From assembly GCA_036337765.1 (NCBI GenBank), contig JAYZDP010000035.1, positions 1-41,022 of the forward strand: DNA of 41,022 nucleotides, read 5' to 3'. Shown here one piece after another: positions 23,720-37,633 of the stretch. This stretch comes from JAYZDP01 sp036337765. Its GTDB lineage: Bacteria > Acidobacteriota > Thermoanaerobaculia > Multivoradales > Multivoraceae. A program made the position numbers and the translations under genes. The notes under the pieces were generated by a model that was not told where the DNA came from, searched no databases, and saw nothing but the letters and a program-made list of their open reading frames with translations. Within the stretch, counting starts at the first letter, position 1. Every line of letters begins with the position of its first letter.

Positions 23720-24508
23720 ATGAACCCCCGACCTATCCCCGGTGCCGTGACCTACGAGCGGAGCGAGCACATCGCGACGATTCGCTACAACAGACCCGAC
23801 TCGATGAACGCGGTCAACGCCGAGCTGCGGACGGATCTCAACGCGGCGTGGGTCCAGTTTCGCGACGACGACGAGGCATGGGTGGGGATTGTCACCGGCA
23901 CTGGGCGCGCCTTCTGCGCCGGCGCCGATCTCAAGGAGGGCGGAGCCGGCGATGCCGAGCCGCACTCCTTCTGGGAGATCCCGGGCCTGACGTCGCTCGA
24001 GAACGGTCTGGAGATCTCAAAGCCGATCATCGCCGCCGTCAACGGCTATGCCCTCGGATTCGGCCTCACCCTGGTCGCCGCGTGCGACTTCGTCATCGCC
24101 AGCGAAAACGCCGAGTTCGGTTTCCCCGAGGTCCGCCTCGGCGTGCCGACGATCCAGGGCGCGGTGCGCATGCCCGGATTCATCGGCTGGCAGGCGGCAA
24201 TGGAGCTGCTGCTGATTGGCGAGCGAGTGAACGCGGCCAACGCCAGGGAGATGGGGCTCGTGCGTTGGGTGGTGCCGCACGACGACCTGATGAAAGAAGC
24301 GAACGACCTGGCACACCGCCTCTGCCGTTCGGCGCCGCTGGCGGTGCGCGCCACGAAAGAGGTCGCGAAGCGCGGCCTTCGCCTACCCTTTGCCGACGCG
24401 GTTCGCTTCGGCGAAACGATGCGGCGGGTGGCAGCCGACACCGAAGATGCGCGCGAGGGGCTCAGCGCCGCACGCGAGAAGCGGCCGCCGACCTGGCGAG
24501 GCTGCTAA
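23720..24508 (+). CDS. Enoyl-CoA hydratase/isomerase family protein
   Basis: 262 residues of the crotonase fold, full length. The oxyanion-hole segments are GRAFCAGADLKEG (63-73) and ALGFGLTLVAACD (111-123). Glu137 in FGFPEVRLGV matches the second catalytic glutamate of hydratases. The first glutamate, normally in AxGGGxEL, is not present here (GFGLTL), so the chemistry may be isomerisation, ring or C-C bond cleavage, or another crotonase reaction rather than hydration. The start at 23720 fits family length; an upstream open frame overlaps the hydrolase remnant. It is likely cytoplasmic. The gene converges on the SUF operon, with an uninformative 79-base gap. Confidence 0.9.
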   Translation: MNPRPIPGAVTYERSEHIATIRYNRPDSMNAVNAELRTDLNAAWVQFRDDDEAWVGIVTGTGRAFCAGADLKEGGAGDAEPHSFWEIPGLTSLENGLEISKPIIAAVNGYALGFGLTLVAACDFVIASENAEFGFPEVRLGVPTIQGAVRMPGFIGWQAAMELLLIGERVNAANAREMGLVRWVVPHDDLMKEANDLAHRLCRSAPLAVRATKEVAKRGLRLPFADAVRFGETMRRVAADTEDAREGLSAAREKRPPTWRGC

Positions 24509-24587
24509 GGGGTCCTGGCTCCCAGCCGACCCGGCAGCAAGAAGCCTCTATGGGCTGGGCGATCACTCTCCTCGGTGCGCCGGGCCG

Positions 24588-25037
24588 CTACTCGGTCGTG
24601 ACCTGATCGCCCTCTTCAAGAGCACTGCGTAGGGCGTGCCAGGCCAGGATCGCGCACTTGATCCGCACCGGGTAGTCGCGCACGCCGGCCAGGACCTCGA
24701 GCTTGCCCATCTCACCGGTCGGCGGCTCGGCGCCCGTGACCAACTGCTGGACGTCCTGAAACAGGGCCTCTGCCTCGGCCTGGGTCTTGCCCTTGACCGC
24801 CTCGGTCATGAGCGAGGCCGAGGCGGTCGAGATGGCACAGCCCGCACCCTCGAAGCAGACCTCGTCGACGCGGTCGCCGTCCAAGCGCAGGGTGACCTCG
24901 AGCTGATCGCCGCACAGCGGGTTGTAGCCCTGGGCGCGCCGGTCCGCCGGGTCGAGCTTGCCAAAGTTGCGCGGCCGCTTGTAGTGATCGAGGATCACCT
25001 CCTGATACAGCTGGCGCAGCTCCTCGGAGAGGCTCAA
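24588..25037 (-). CDS. sufU: SufU-type Fe-S scaffold or sulfur-transfer protein
   Basis: 149 residues of the IscU/SufU family. The three conserved cysteines are Cys42 (LCGD, with Asp44), Cys67 (GAGCAIS) and Cys128 (RIKCAI). An insertion of about 20 residues precedes the third cysteine (GAEPPTGEMGKLEVLAGVR), diagnostic of SufU rather than IscU. SufU is a zinc protein that takes persulfide sulfur from SufS. No sufE is present, consistent with that role. The start is a TTG overlapping the sufS stop (TTGA). It is the last gene of the SUF operon. Confidence 0.93.
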   Translation of the reverse strand: MSLSEELRQLYQEVILDHYKRPRNFGKLDPADRRAQGYNPLCGDQLEVTLRLDGDRVDEVCFEGAGCAISTASASLMTEAVKGKTQAEAEALFQDVQQLVTGAEPPTGEMGKLEVLAGVRDYPVRIKCAILAWHALRSALEEGDQVTTE

Positions 25038-26293
25038 CCGAAGACCTCCGTCACCTTGTCGAGGCCGCGCATCAAGGCGTCGACGTCGGACATGTCGTTG
25101 TAGAGCGCGAACGAGGCGCGGACGGAGGCGGCGACGCCGAAGTGCTCCATCACCGGCTGGGCGCAGTGGTGGCCGGTGCGGACCGCGACGCCCTCCTCGT
25201 CGAGGATGGTGCCGACGTCGTGGGCGTGTACACCGTCCATGACGAAGGAGACGAGCGCCGATTTCTGCGGCGCGGTGCCGATGATGCGGATGTCGTTTCG
25301 TGCTTCAAGGCGCCGCGTGGTCTCGGCGAGAAGCTCTGCCTCATGGGCGGCCCAGCCAGCGCGATCCAGATCCATCAAGTAGCGCAGTGCGGCGCCGAGC
25401 CCAATGGCTCCTGCGATCGACGGCGTTCCGGCCTCGAACTTGTGCGGAATGACGTTGAACTCCGTCTTGTCGAAGCGCACCGTGAGGATCATCTCGCCGC
25501 CGGTCTGGTACGGCGGCATCGCCTCCAGCAGCGCGGTCTTCCCCCAAAGGATGCCGACGCCGCTCGGACCGAAGGCCTTGTGGCCGGAGAAGGTGTAGAA
25601 GTCGCAGCCCAGCGCCTCGACGTCGAGCGGTGTGTGGGGTGCGGCCTGCGCACCGTCGACAAAAACGACCGCACCGACCGCGTGTGCCAGGTCGGCCATC
25701 TCACGCACCGGGTTGAGGGTGCCGAGGCTGTTGGAGATGTGCGCTACGGCGACGATCTTGGTGCGCTCGGTCACGAGGTCGGCAAACGCACTCATGTCGA
25801 CCACGCCCCGGTCATCGATGGGAGCGACGCGCAGCACCGCGCCCTTGTCCTCGCAGAGCATCTGCCAGGGGACGATGTTGGAGTGGTGCTCGAGCTCGGT
25901 GATCAGGACCTCGTCGCCCTCGCCGACGTGGGTTCGACCCCAGGTGGCGGCGACCAGATTGACGCCCTCCGTGGTGCCGCGGACGAAGATCACCTCCTCG
26001 ACCCGGGGTGCGCCGAGGAACTCGCGGGCCGTTTCGCGCGCCGCCTCCATCGCCTGGGTCGAACGCACCGAGAGGTGGTGCACGCCGCGGTGGACGTTGG
26101 CGTAGTACTCCTCGTAGCACTCGCGCTCGGCGTCGAGCACGGCGCGCGGCTTCTGCGCCGAGGCGGCGCTGTCGAGAAAGGCGACCGGGCGCTCGCGGAT
26201 CCACTGCGCCAGGATCGGAAAATCGGCACGCACCTTGCGCACGTCGAAGGCCTTGGCGGCCGGTGGCGGCAGCTGAACGGTGGCTTCGCTCAT
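25034..26293 (-). CDS. sufS: Cysteine desulfurase SufS
   Basis: 419 residues, a PLP enzyme of the class V aminotransferase fold that takes sulfur from cysteine. PLP Lys239 lies in FSGHKAFGPSG, and the persulfide-bearing Cys377 in RTGHHCAQP. Upstream are the conserved LDSAASAQKP and ELEHHSNIVPWQ. It belongs to the group II (SufS) type, with a short loop at the active cysteine. The start ATG at 26291-26293 overlaps the sufD stop (ATGA); a longer open frame upstream lies within sufD and is not SufS-like. Expected partner: the downstream SufU. Confidence 0.95.
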   Translation of the reverse strand: MSEATVQLPPPAAKAFDVRKVRADFPILAQWIRERPVAFLDSAASAQKPRAVLDAERECYEEYYANVHRGVHHLSVRSTQAMEAARETAREFLGAPRVEEVIFVRGTTEGVNLVAATWGRTHVGEGDEVLITELEHHSNIVPWQMLCEDKGAVLRVAPIDDRGVVDMSAFADLVTERTKIVAVAHISNSLGTLNPVREMADLAHAVGAVVFVDGAQAAPHTPLDVEALGCDFYTFSGHKAFGPSGVGILWGKTALLEAMPPYQTGGEMILTVRFDKTEFNVIPHKFEAGTPSIAGAIGLGAALRYLMDLDRAGWAAHEAELLAETTRRLEARNDIRIIGTAPQKSALVSFVMDGVHAHDVGTILDEEGVAVRTGHHCAQPVMEHFGVAASVRASFALYNDMSDVDALMRGLDKVTEVFG

Positions 26294-27600
26294 ACCGCCT
26301 GCCGAACCACGTCGCCGGACGCCAGCCGGCCGAAGAGGAACTCCTCGAGCTCGGTGCGCACTGGATCGACCTTGATCCACTCCGCCACCTCGCTGGCGAA
26401 GGCGTAGGTCAAAAGGCTGCGCGCCGCCTCCTCCTCGATACCGCGCGAGCGCAGGTAAAAGATCGCCCCCTCGTCGAGCTGGCCGACCGTCGATCCATGG
26501 GTGCAGCGCACGTCGTCGGCAAAGATCTCGAGCTGCGGGTTCGAGTTCACCAGTGCACCCTTCGACAGCAGGAGGTTGCGGTTGGTCTGCTTGGCATCGG
26601 TCTTCTGCGCGTCCTGGTGGACGTAGATGCGGCCGTTGAAAACGGCGCGCGCGTCATCGTCGAGGATGCCCTTGTACAGCTCGTGGCTGTCACAGTGCGC
26701 CTTGGCGTGCTCAACGCGCATGTGGTTGTCGACCAGCTGCTGGTTGCGGGCCACGTAGAGGCCGTTGAGCGTGCAGTCGATGCCCTCGCCGTCCAGCATG
26801 GCGTCAACGTCGTTGCGCACTAGGCCGCCGCCGAGCGAAATGTTGTGCGAGCGGAAGACTGCGCTTCGATCGAGCCAAATCGCCTGCGTCGCGATGTGAA
26901 ACGCCGACTCCTCCTCGCGCTGCACCTTGTAGTGGTCAACGTTCGACGCCGCAGAACCGACGTACTCGCCGACCACGCTGTGAAAGTACTCCCCAGCCTG
27001 GCCGGTGTAGCTCTCGATGAGCGTCGCTTGACTGTTCTCGCCGGCGACCACCAGATTGCGGGTGTAGACCGCCCGACCGGCCGCTCGAGAGCTGGCGTAG
27101 AAGAGCACGTGGATCGGACGCTCTAGGACGACTCCCTGTGGCACTACGAGCACCAGCCCATCGCGAAACTGCGCAGTGTTCAGCGCAACGAAGGCACGCT
27201 CGTCAATTGCCGCGTGGGCCCCGAGGTGGGCGAACACCGTCTCGTCGGCCGACTCGATCGCGGCACGGAGGCTGCCCACAACGACGCCGTCGGGAAGCTC
27301 GCCCAGGCGCGTGTGTTCCGCGGCGAGGCGACCGTCGACGAAGACCAACCGGTGGAAGTCGGCGTAGCTGAGCCGCTCGACGTCGTCGGCGGCGATCAAG
27401 CCCGACTCGGTAGCCGGCTTGAACTCCCTTCGCGCCAGAGGCGCCACGTTCGTAAAACGCCACTCTTCCTCGTGAATGGTCGGGAATCCGATCGAGCCGA
27501 AGGTCTCGCGCCCTGCGTCGCGAAGCTTGCCGAGCGCTTCCGGCTCGGCGGCCACCGCCTCCGGGTCGAGCTCAGCCAGATAGGAGTTGGAGGATGGCAT
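26290..27600 (-). CDS. sufD: Fe-S assembly protein SufD
   Basis: 436 residues of the SufB/SufD family. The N-terminal helical region EEEWRFTNVAPL is followed by the right-handed beta-helix core. The conserved end contains CTHGSTVGQLDEGAIFYLRSRGI with its Cys and His. SufD pairs with SufB in the SufBC2D scaffold. The start chosen is the ATG at 27600, just after an AGGGGGTG ribosome site; a GTG two codons earlier is inside that site. It follows sufC by 9 bases. Confidence 0.94.
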   Translation of the reverse strand: MPSSNSYLAELDPEAVAAEPEALGKLRDAGRETFGSIGFPTIHEEEWRFTNVAPLARREFKPATESGLIAADDVERLSYADFHRLVFVDGRLAAEHTRLGELPDGVVVGSLRAAIESADETVFAHLGAHAAIDERAFVALNTAQFRDGLVLVVPQGVVLERPIHVLFYASSRAAGRAVYTRNLVVAGENSQATLIESYTGQAGEYFHSVVGEYVGSAASNVDHYKVQREEESAFHIATQAIWLDRSAVFRSHNISLGGGLVRNDVDAMLDGEGIDCTLNGLYVARNQQLVDNHMRVEHAKAHCDSHELYKGILDDDARAVFNGRIYVHQDAQKTDAKQTNRNLLLSKGALVNSNPQLEIFADDVRCTHGSTVGQLDEGAIFYLRSRGIEEEAARSLLTYAFASEVAEWIKVDPVRTELEEFLFGRLASGDVVRQAV

Positions 27601-27609
27601 TGTCACCCC

Positions 27610-28371
<762 letters not shown>

Positions 28372-28392
28372 GACAGCCAGTGGCTCCATATG

Positions 28393-28410
28393 GGGCGGGT
28401 TCGCCCGCCC
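28393..28410 (-). promoter_or_regulatory. Hairpin in the sufB-sufC spacer
   Basis: A perfect 7-bp GC stem, GGGCGGG pairing with CCCGCCC. The loop is CGAA in the transcribed (minus) RNA, about 38 bases after sufB and 21 before sufC. The spacer (77 bases) is the only sizeable gap in an otherwise overlapping operon. It could protect or process the mRNA; there is no U tract to make it a classic terminator. Confidence 0.45.
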
Positions 28411-28448
28411 GACCGGAGGCGACCACAATGGGCCACCTCGAATGTTCG

Positions 28449-29897
<1,449 letters not shown>

Positions 29898-29923
29898 ATC
29901 GGTACAGTCCCTCCAGCGACCGA

Positions 29924-30400
29924 CTAAGCGCGATCGGGCTGCGCGCCCCGCCTGATATGAATCAGATTCTCCGGCGGGTTGGCCTCGTTCGAGTGGATCG
30001 TCTCGGCCATGTCGACCAGAGTGATCTCCTCGAGCGCGCGACGGACGGCGTCGTTGATCTTCTGCCAGCCGCCGCGGACCTGGCAGACGCTCTGCACCGA
30101 GCACTCGACCGGGCTGTCGTCGACGCATTCGGTCACCGCGATCGGTCCCTCCATCGCGGAGATGATGTCGGCGACCGTGATCCTCGACGCTTCGCGGGCA
30201 AGCGCGTAGCCGCCATTGGCGCCGCGATGCGAATCCAGGAGGCCGTCCCGGGCGAGGACCTTGAGGATCTTTGCGGCGGTGGCCGTCGAGACCCACGCCT
30301 CCCGTGCGAGGCCGGCAGCAGTGTGCAAATGGTCCGGCTCGGCCGCCATGTGCGACATCAGAACGACTCCGTAGTCGGCTAGCTTGGTGAGGCGAATCAT
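29924..30400 (-). CDS. Rrf2-family Fe-S regulator of the SUF operon
   Basis: 158 residues. It has an N-terminal winged helix-turn-helix (MIRLTKLADYGVVLMSHMA, then KILKVLARDGLLDSHRGANGGYAL), then the three-cysteine cluster-binding segment Cys92, Cys100 and Cys106, the IscR-like arrangement. It probably senses Fe-S status and represses its own operon when loaded with a cluster. It is the first gene of rrf2-sufBCDSU, and an IscR-like site lies at its promoter (30419-30431). It resembles the SUF regulators found at the head of sufBCDS operons in Xanthomonas and relatives. Confidence 0.92.
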   Translation of the reverse strand: MIRLTKLADYGVVLMSHMAAEPDHLHTAAGLAREAWVSTATAAKILKVLARDGLLDSHRGANGGYALAREASRITVADIISAMEGPIAVTECVDDSPVECSVQSVCQVRGGWQKINDAVRRALEEITLVDMAETIHSNEANPPENLIHIRRGAQPDRA

Positions 30401-30418
30401 GGGCTTTACGGAAAAGGG

Positions 30419-30431
30419 ACCAAATCAGTCC
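30419..30431 (-). promoter_or_regulatory. Putative Rrf2/IscR-type operator
   Basis: On the minus strand, GACTGATTTGGTC, embedded in the dyad GGAC(N7)GTCC. It agrees with the core of the IscR type 2 motif as I recall it (GACTRWWWYAGTC) at 12 of 13 positions. It starts about 10 bases downstream of the -10 box, at roughly +3 to +15, where binding would block transcription, as expected for autorepression. Confidence 0.6.
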
Positions 30432-30440
30432 GAATTCAGA

Positions 30441-30468
30441 TGATAGCAATTCGCGTCGTTCTGTCAAT
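30441..30468 (-). promoter_or_regulatory. Sigma70-type promoter of the SUF operon
   Basis: -35 TTGACA (perfect, 30463-30468) and -10 TATCAT (5 of 6, 30441-30446), with 16 bases between. The start point would be near 30434, giving a leader of about 33 bases before the regulator's ATG. A 9-base direct repeat GTCAATCGG (30464-30472 and 30481-30489) overlaps the -35 box and could be a second regulatory site. Confidence 0.75.
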
Positions 30469-30481
30469 CGGTTGAGCCTCG

Positions 30482-31322
30482 TCAATCGGCGCGAAGAGCA
30501 CGGCTCGGAGAGAGCTTGGTCGTTCCTCCCAGGCGCTCCTGAAAAGTCATGGCGAAGACCGCGAGCTTCTGGTTCTCGCCCGGAAACGCTGCACGGAACT
30601 CGTCGCAGGCGATGTCGAGCCGTCGCTGTAGCTCAGCACGTCCAAGACCCGCGTTCGAGCGGGCCAACACCAGTAGCTCGCGGCCGCTCCGAACGGTCTC
30701 GCTCATCTCCGCTCGTGGGACCCACGACCTCCCAGGTCGGCGAGACGAACTCGAGGTCCTCAAGCATGACGCCGATGATCTGGTAGTCGCGACCGTCGAG
30801 ACGCAAGGATCGGCCCAGCGCATCCGGGTCCCCCGCCAGTTCTCTGAGCCAGAACGAGTGGTTCAAGATGGCGACGCGGTTGCGGCCCGGCTGCCACTCC
30901 TCGGGCGAGAAGTCTCAACCGTGGAAGGGGTGGAGGCCTAGCGTCCGAAAGAAGTCCCTTGACAGGGCCGGCGCAAAGACTTCTCGAGCGTCCCCAGCGC
31001 CCCCCACCGTCAGCCGCTGGTACTTCAGACCCGCGACCGTCAGATAGTCGGCGGTTGCCTCTCGCAAGTCCGCGAAGTTCGCGGGCGCCATCAACCTCAG
31101 TCCGAGGTTGTAGGTCGGTCCGGAAAACTCGCGTACGCCGTGGGAGAGAAAGATCAGCTCGTTGGCGTCGTCGTAGGGGAAGGGCCTGAAGACCTGCGCG
31201 TAGATCAGGCTCAAGACAACGGTATTGGCGCCGATCGCAAGCCCCAACGACCCCACGACCGCAACGAGAACCAGCCGCGCTCTGCGCAGCGAGCGCAGCG
31301 AAACTAGAAGGTCGGACAGCAA
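30482..31322 (-). pseudogene. Truncated MacB/FtsX-like orphan permease (ADOP type)
   Basis: The ATG at 31322 starts a permease N-terminus: a basic start, a membrane segment (LVLVAVVGSLGLAIGANTVVLSLI), then FRPFPYDDANELIFL. After LGLHPFHG there is an in-frame TGA (near 30916). The same frame continues convincingly as FSPEEWQPGRNRVAILNHSFW, then LRLDGRDYQIIGVM. A further frameshift follows, then LDIACDEFRAAFPGENQKLAV, and it stops at 30482. This is the periplasmic domain of a MacB_PCD-type permease; the C-terminal membrane segments and the rest (family size about 800 residues) are missing. Such duplicated orphan permeases are numerous in Acidobacteriota. Confidence 0.8.
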
Positions 31323-31366
31323 CTCACGACGATCCTAGCGCTGAAGCGGCCGCGTCAAGCAGCGCG

Positions 31367-32387
31367 CTACGTGGCGTCCGCCTTCTCGGGCCCCCTTCCC
31401 AAGAGAACCGCCAACCAGCGCCAGTCTCGAGTCCCTTCGAGGATGATCTTGAGGATGATCGTCAGCGGTACAGAGAGCAGCATCCCGACCGGTCCCCACA
31501 CCCAGCCCCAAAAGACCAGGGACAGGAAGACGACGAGTGGCGACAAGCCGAATCGACGTCCCATCAGCGGCGGCTCCACCAAGTTCCCCAAGATTGTGTC
31601 CATGACCACGAAGCCGATCGCGACCACGGTCGCTCGGCCAACGCCGTACTGAACCAGAGCCAAGAGAACCGCTGGAATGGCGCCGAGGAAGGCACCGATG
31701 TTCGGGATGTAGTGCATGACGAAGCCGAGCAGCCCCCAGAACACCGGGTAGTCGACGCCTGTCGCCCACGTCCAGGCATAGGCACCCACACCGAGCAGCG
31801 CGCTCATGAAGGTCTTCAGCACGAGATAGCGCTGGACCTCGTCCGTCACGCGCCGTAGCCGCTCGACCATCTCGGACCGCTCCCCGAACGCAGCCTGCAA
31901 CTTGTCAGGGAAGCTGGCTGCCTCGAATAACAGAAAGACAGTGATCAGAGCGACGAGGATGGTGTCCTGGGCCAGAGCAGCAACCCTCCCCATGGTCGCC
32001 GTGGCCATGTCCAGAATCGCGTCGGGATTGAAGAAGTCCGCCGTCTCTACGGCGACACCTCGTGCCCGGATCCACTCGACTCCCTGAGACACCACTTCCC
32101 GAAGTCCCTCTTGATACACCGGGACCTCGGCGGCGACCTTGGTTACCGCGGTACCCAGCAAGAACCCGGCGGCGACCAGGAGGCCGGTTGCGGCCAGCAT
32201 GGTCGCGACGATCGCCAACGTCCGAGGGACCCCCTTTGCCTGGAGCCAAAACAGCAAGGGCAGGCTGAGGATGCCGGCGAACAACGCCACCAGGACGGGA
32301 ATCGCGATGGTGTCGGCAGCTCTGAGACCCGCGATCAGCACCACGAAGCTGGCCGCGGACAGCAGAAGGTAGCTGGGAGTGTCGCGA

Positions 32388-32395
<8 letters not shown>
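31367..32395 (-). CDS. AI-2E/PerM-family membrane protein
   Basis: 342 residues with about seven to eight membrane segments. Two lie at the N-terminus, one at about 60-80, a soluble region follows at about 85-150, and the rest are C-terminal. The family signature is present (FVMHYIPNIGAFLGAIPAVLLAL, then LGNLVEPPLMGRRFGLSPLVV). Members include the autoinducer-2 exporter TqsA and ion antiporter-like proteins; no substrate can be assigned. Its ATG lies 8 bases inside the end of acs, so the two are co-translated. Confidence 0.9.
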
Positions 32396-34331
<1,936 letters not shown>

Positions 34332-34414
34332 AGGCTCCCCAGTTCTAAAGAAGGGACCAAAGGCTAGGGGATCGCGGCCCCCACGGCAAGATCGAGGGTC
34401 AACTCAAGGACTGA

Positions 34415-34420
34415 GATAAT
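34415..34420 (+). promoter_or_regulatory. Possible -10 box of thiI
   Basis: GATAAT (5 of 6 to consensus) ends 9 bases before the ATG chosen for thiI. If used, transcription would start within a few bases of the ATG and the message would be leaderless. No -35 resembling TTGACA is at the right distance. Confidence 0.35.
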
Positions 34421-34429
34421 TTGGCCTCC

Positions 34430-35944
34430 ATGGGCGATACCGTGACCTTTCTGATCAGGTTCTCCGGCGATCTGTCGACCAAGCGCGGGCGGGCGTTCGC
34501 ACGGTTTCGTAGCCGACTGGCCTCGAACCTGCGCGACGCCTTGAATCGGGCGGACCTGGCGTTCGAGCTGCAGACGGCACGCAGCCGGTTCTTCCTCGAG
34601 GCACCCCAGGAGGCAGCGGAGATCCTGCCGACGATCTTCGGCATCCAGTCCTTCAGCCGCGCCGTGACGTTGTCCTGGGAAGGCTTTGACGACTTGATCC
34701 GCGACGGCGAAGCCTGCTTCTCGGATGCGGTGCGCGACAAGACCTTCGCGGTTCGCGTGCGGCGCGGGCGGGTTCGCGGACAGGTCGACTTTCGTTCTGC
34801 CCAAGTCGAGCGCGAGCTCGGTGCCCGACTCTTCCCTCTTGCGAGCGGGGTCGATCTCACCAATCCGGAAGTGACCGTACGGATCGAGCTCGACCCTGGC
34901 GCGGCCCACTACTTCTCTGAGGTGATCCCCTGTGCAGCAGGCCTGCCCCTCGCCGGCGAGGGGCGTTGCCTGACGCTCATCTCAGGCGGCATCGACTCGG
35001 CCGTCGCGGCGTGGTTGATGCTCAAGCGCGGCATCTCGGTCGACTATCTGTTCTACAACCTCGGCGGCAGCGATCACGAGAACCAGGTGCTCGAGGTGAT
35101 CAACATCCTCGCCCGCCGCTGGAGTCACGGCTCGCGGCCCAGACTCTGGCTCGTGGATCTGCGAAGGCAAGTCAGCGAGCTTCGGGAGCGATCGCCGGAG
35201 AGCCTTTGGCAGGTCGAGCTCAAGCGCCTCATGCTGCACGGCGCCGAGGTGGTCGCCGCGAATGCCGGCGCGGGCGCCATCGTCACCGGCGAAGCGATCG
35301 GCCAGGTGTCGTCACAAACCTTCGACAACCTCGCGGTGATCGAGGCCGCCGCCCACCGGCCCGTCCTGAGGCCGCTTCTGACATTCGACAAGTCAGAGAT
35401 CGTCGCCCTCGCCCGGCGCATCGGCACCTACGAGTCGTCGGCTCAAGTCCCGGAGTACTGCGCGCTGCACGGGCGAGCGCCGTCGACGTCCGCCAGCCTT
35501 CGCGACCTGGAGCGAGTCGAGGCCGGCCTCAACCTGGACACCCTGCTCGCCGATGCCCGCGAGGCGCCGGTACTCGATCTGCGTGCCACCGCTCCGCTTC
35601 CAGGAGGCGGCGAGAGGCCGCTCGGGGTCGATGCCATTCCCGACGGCGCGAGGGTCGTAGATCTGCGCTCGCCGGCGGCGTTCGAGACCTGGCACTACCC
35701 AGACGCGGTGCGCATGGACTACCTCGAGGCGGTCCGTGCCAGCGCCCACTTCGACGCGGCGAAGACCTACGTCGTGTGCTGCGAAGTCGAGTTCAAGAGC
35801 GCCGACGTAGCCGAGCGGCTCCGTGCCGCGAAGAAGACCGCGTTCTTTTTCAAGGGCGGCACCTCGCGACTGCTGAAATGGGCCGAAAGCCAGGACCTGG
35901 TTGCGTCGAGCGCGGTCTCGCCCGCCGTGAGGGACTCAAACTGA
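34430..35944 (+). CDS. thiI: tRNA 4-thiouridine synthetase ThiI with rhodanese domain
   Basis: 504 residues in four parts. These are a ferredoxin-like N-terminus, a THUMP domain (about 60-165), the PP-loop ATPase with SGGIDS (185-190), and a C-terminal rhodanese domain (about 400-490). Cys344 in PEYCALHG matches the E. coli disulfide partner; rhodanese Cys450/Cys451 includes the persulfide-carrying cysteine. It makes 4-thiouridine at position 8 of tRNAs with sulfur from a desulfurase, and can supply sulfur for thiamin. The start is the ATG at 34430; a TTG at 34421 is the alternative. The rhodanese domain indicates the E. coli-like version. It converges on pckA. Confidence 0.94.
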   Translation: MGDTVTFLIRFSGDLSTKRGRAFARFRSRLASNLRDALNRADLAFELQTARSRFFLEAPQEAAEILPTIFGIQSFSRAVTLSWEGFDDLIRDGEACFSDAVRDKTFAVRVRRGRVRGQVDFRSAQVERELGARLFPLASGVDLTNPEVTVRIELDPGAAHYFSEVIPCAAGLPLAGEGRCLTLISGGIDSAVAAWLMLKRGISVDYLFYNLGGSDHENQVLEVINILARRWSHGSRPRLWLVDLRRQVSELRERSPESLWQVELKRLMLHGAEVVAANAGAGAIVTGEAIGQVSSQTFDNLAVIEAAAHRPVLRPLLTFDKSEIVALARRIGTYESSAQVPEYCALHGRAPSTSASLRDLERVEAGLNLDTLLADAREAPVLDLRATAPLPGGGERPLGVDAIPDGARVVDLRSPAAFETWHYPDAVRMDYLEAVRASAHFDAAKTYVVCCEVEFKSADVAERLRAAKKTAFFFKGGTSRLLKWAESQDLVASSAVSPAVRDSN

Positions 35945-35958
35945 GGCCTCGGGCGTAG

Positions 35959-37578
<1,620 letters not shown>

Positions 37579-37590
37579 GGAATCTCCCAC

Positions 37591-37621
37591 GCGATTACTG
37601 GGCTGCGCAGGCCCGGATCGC
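37591..37621 (-). promoter_or_regulatory. Hairpin in the pckA leader
   Basis: Two-part stem: GCGAT pairs with ATCGC and, inside it, GGGC pairs with GCCC around a 7-base loop. It lies between the pckA ribosome site and a -10-like TATAGT (minus strand, near 37627-37632). If that box is used, the hairpin begins almost at the 5' end of the pckA message and could stabilise it. Confidence 0.35.
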
Positions 37622-37633
37622 GGGACTATACCC

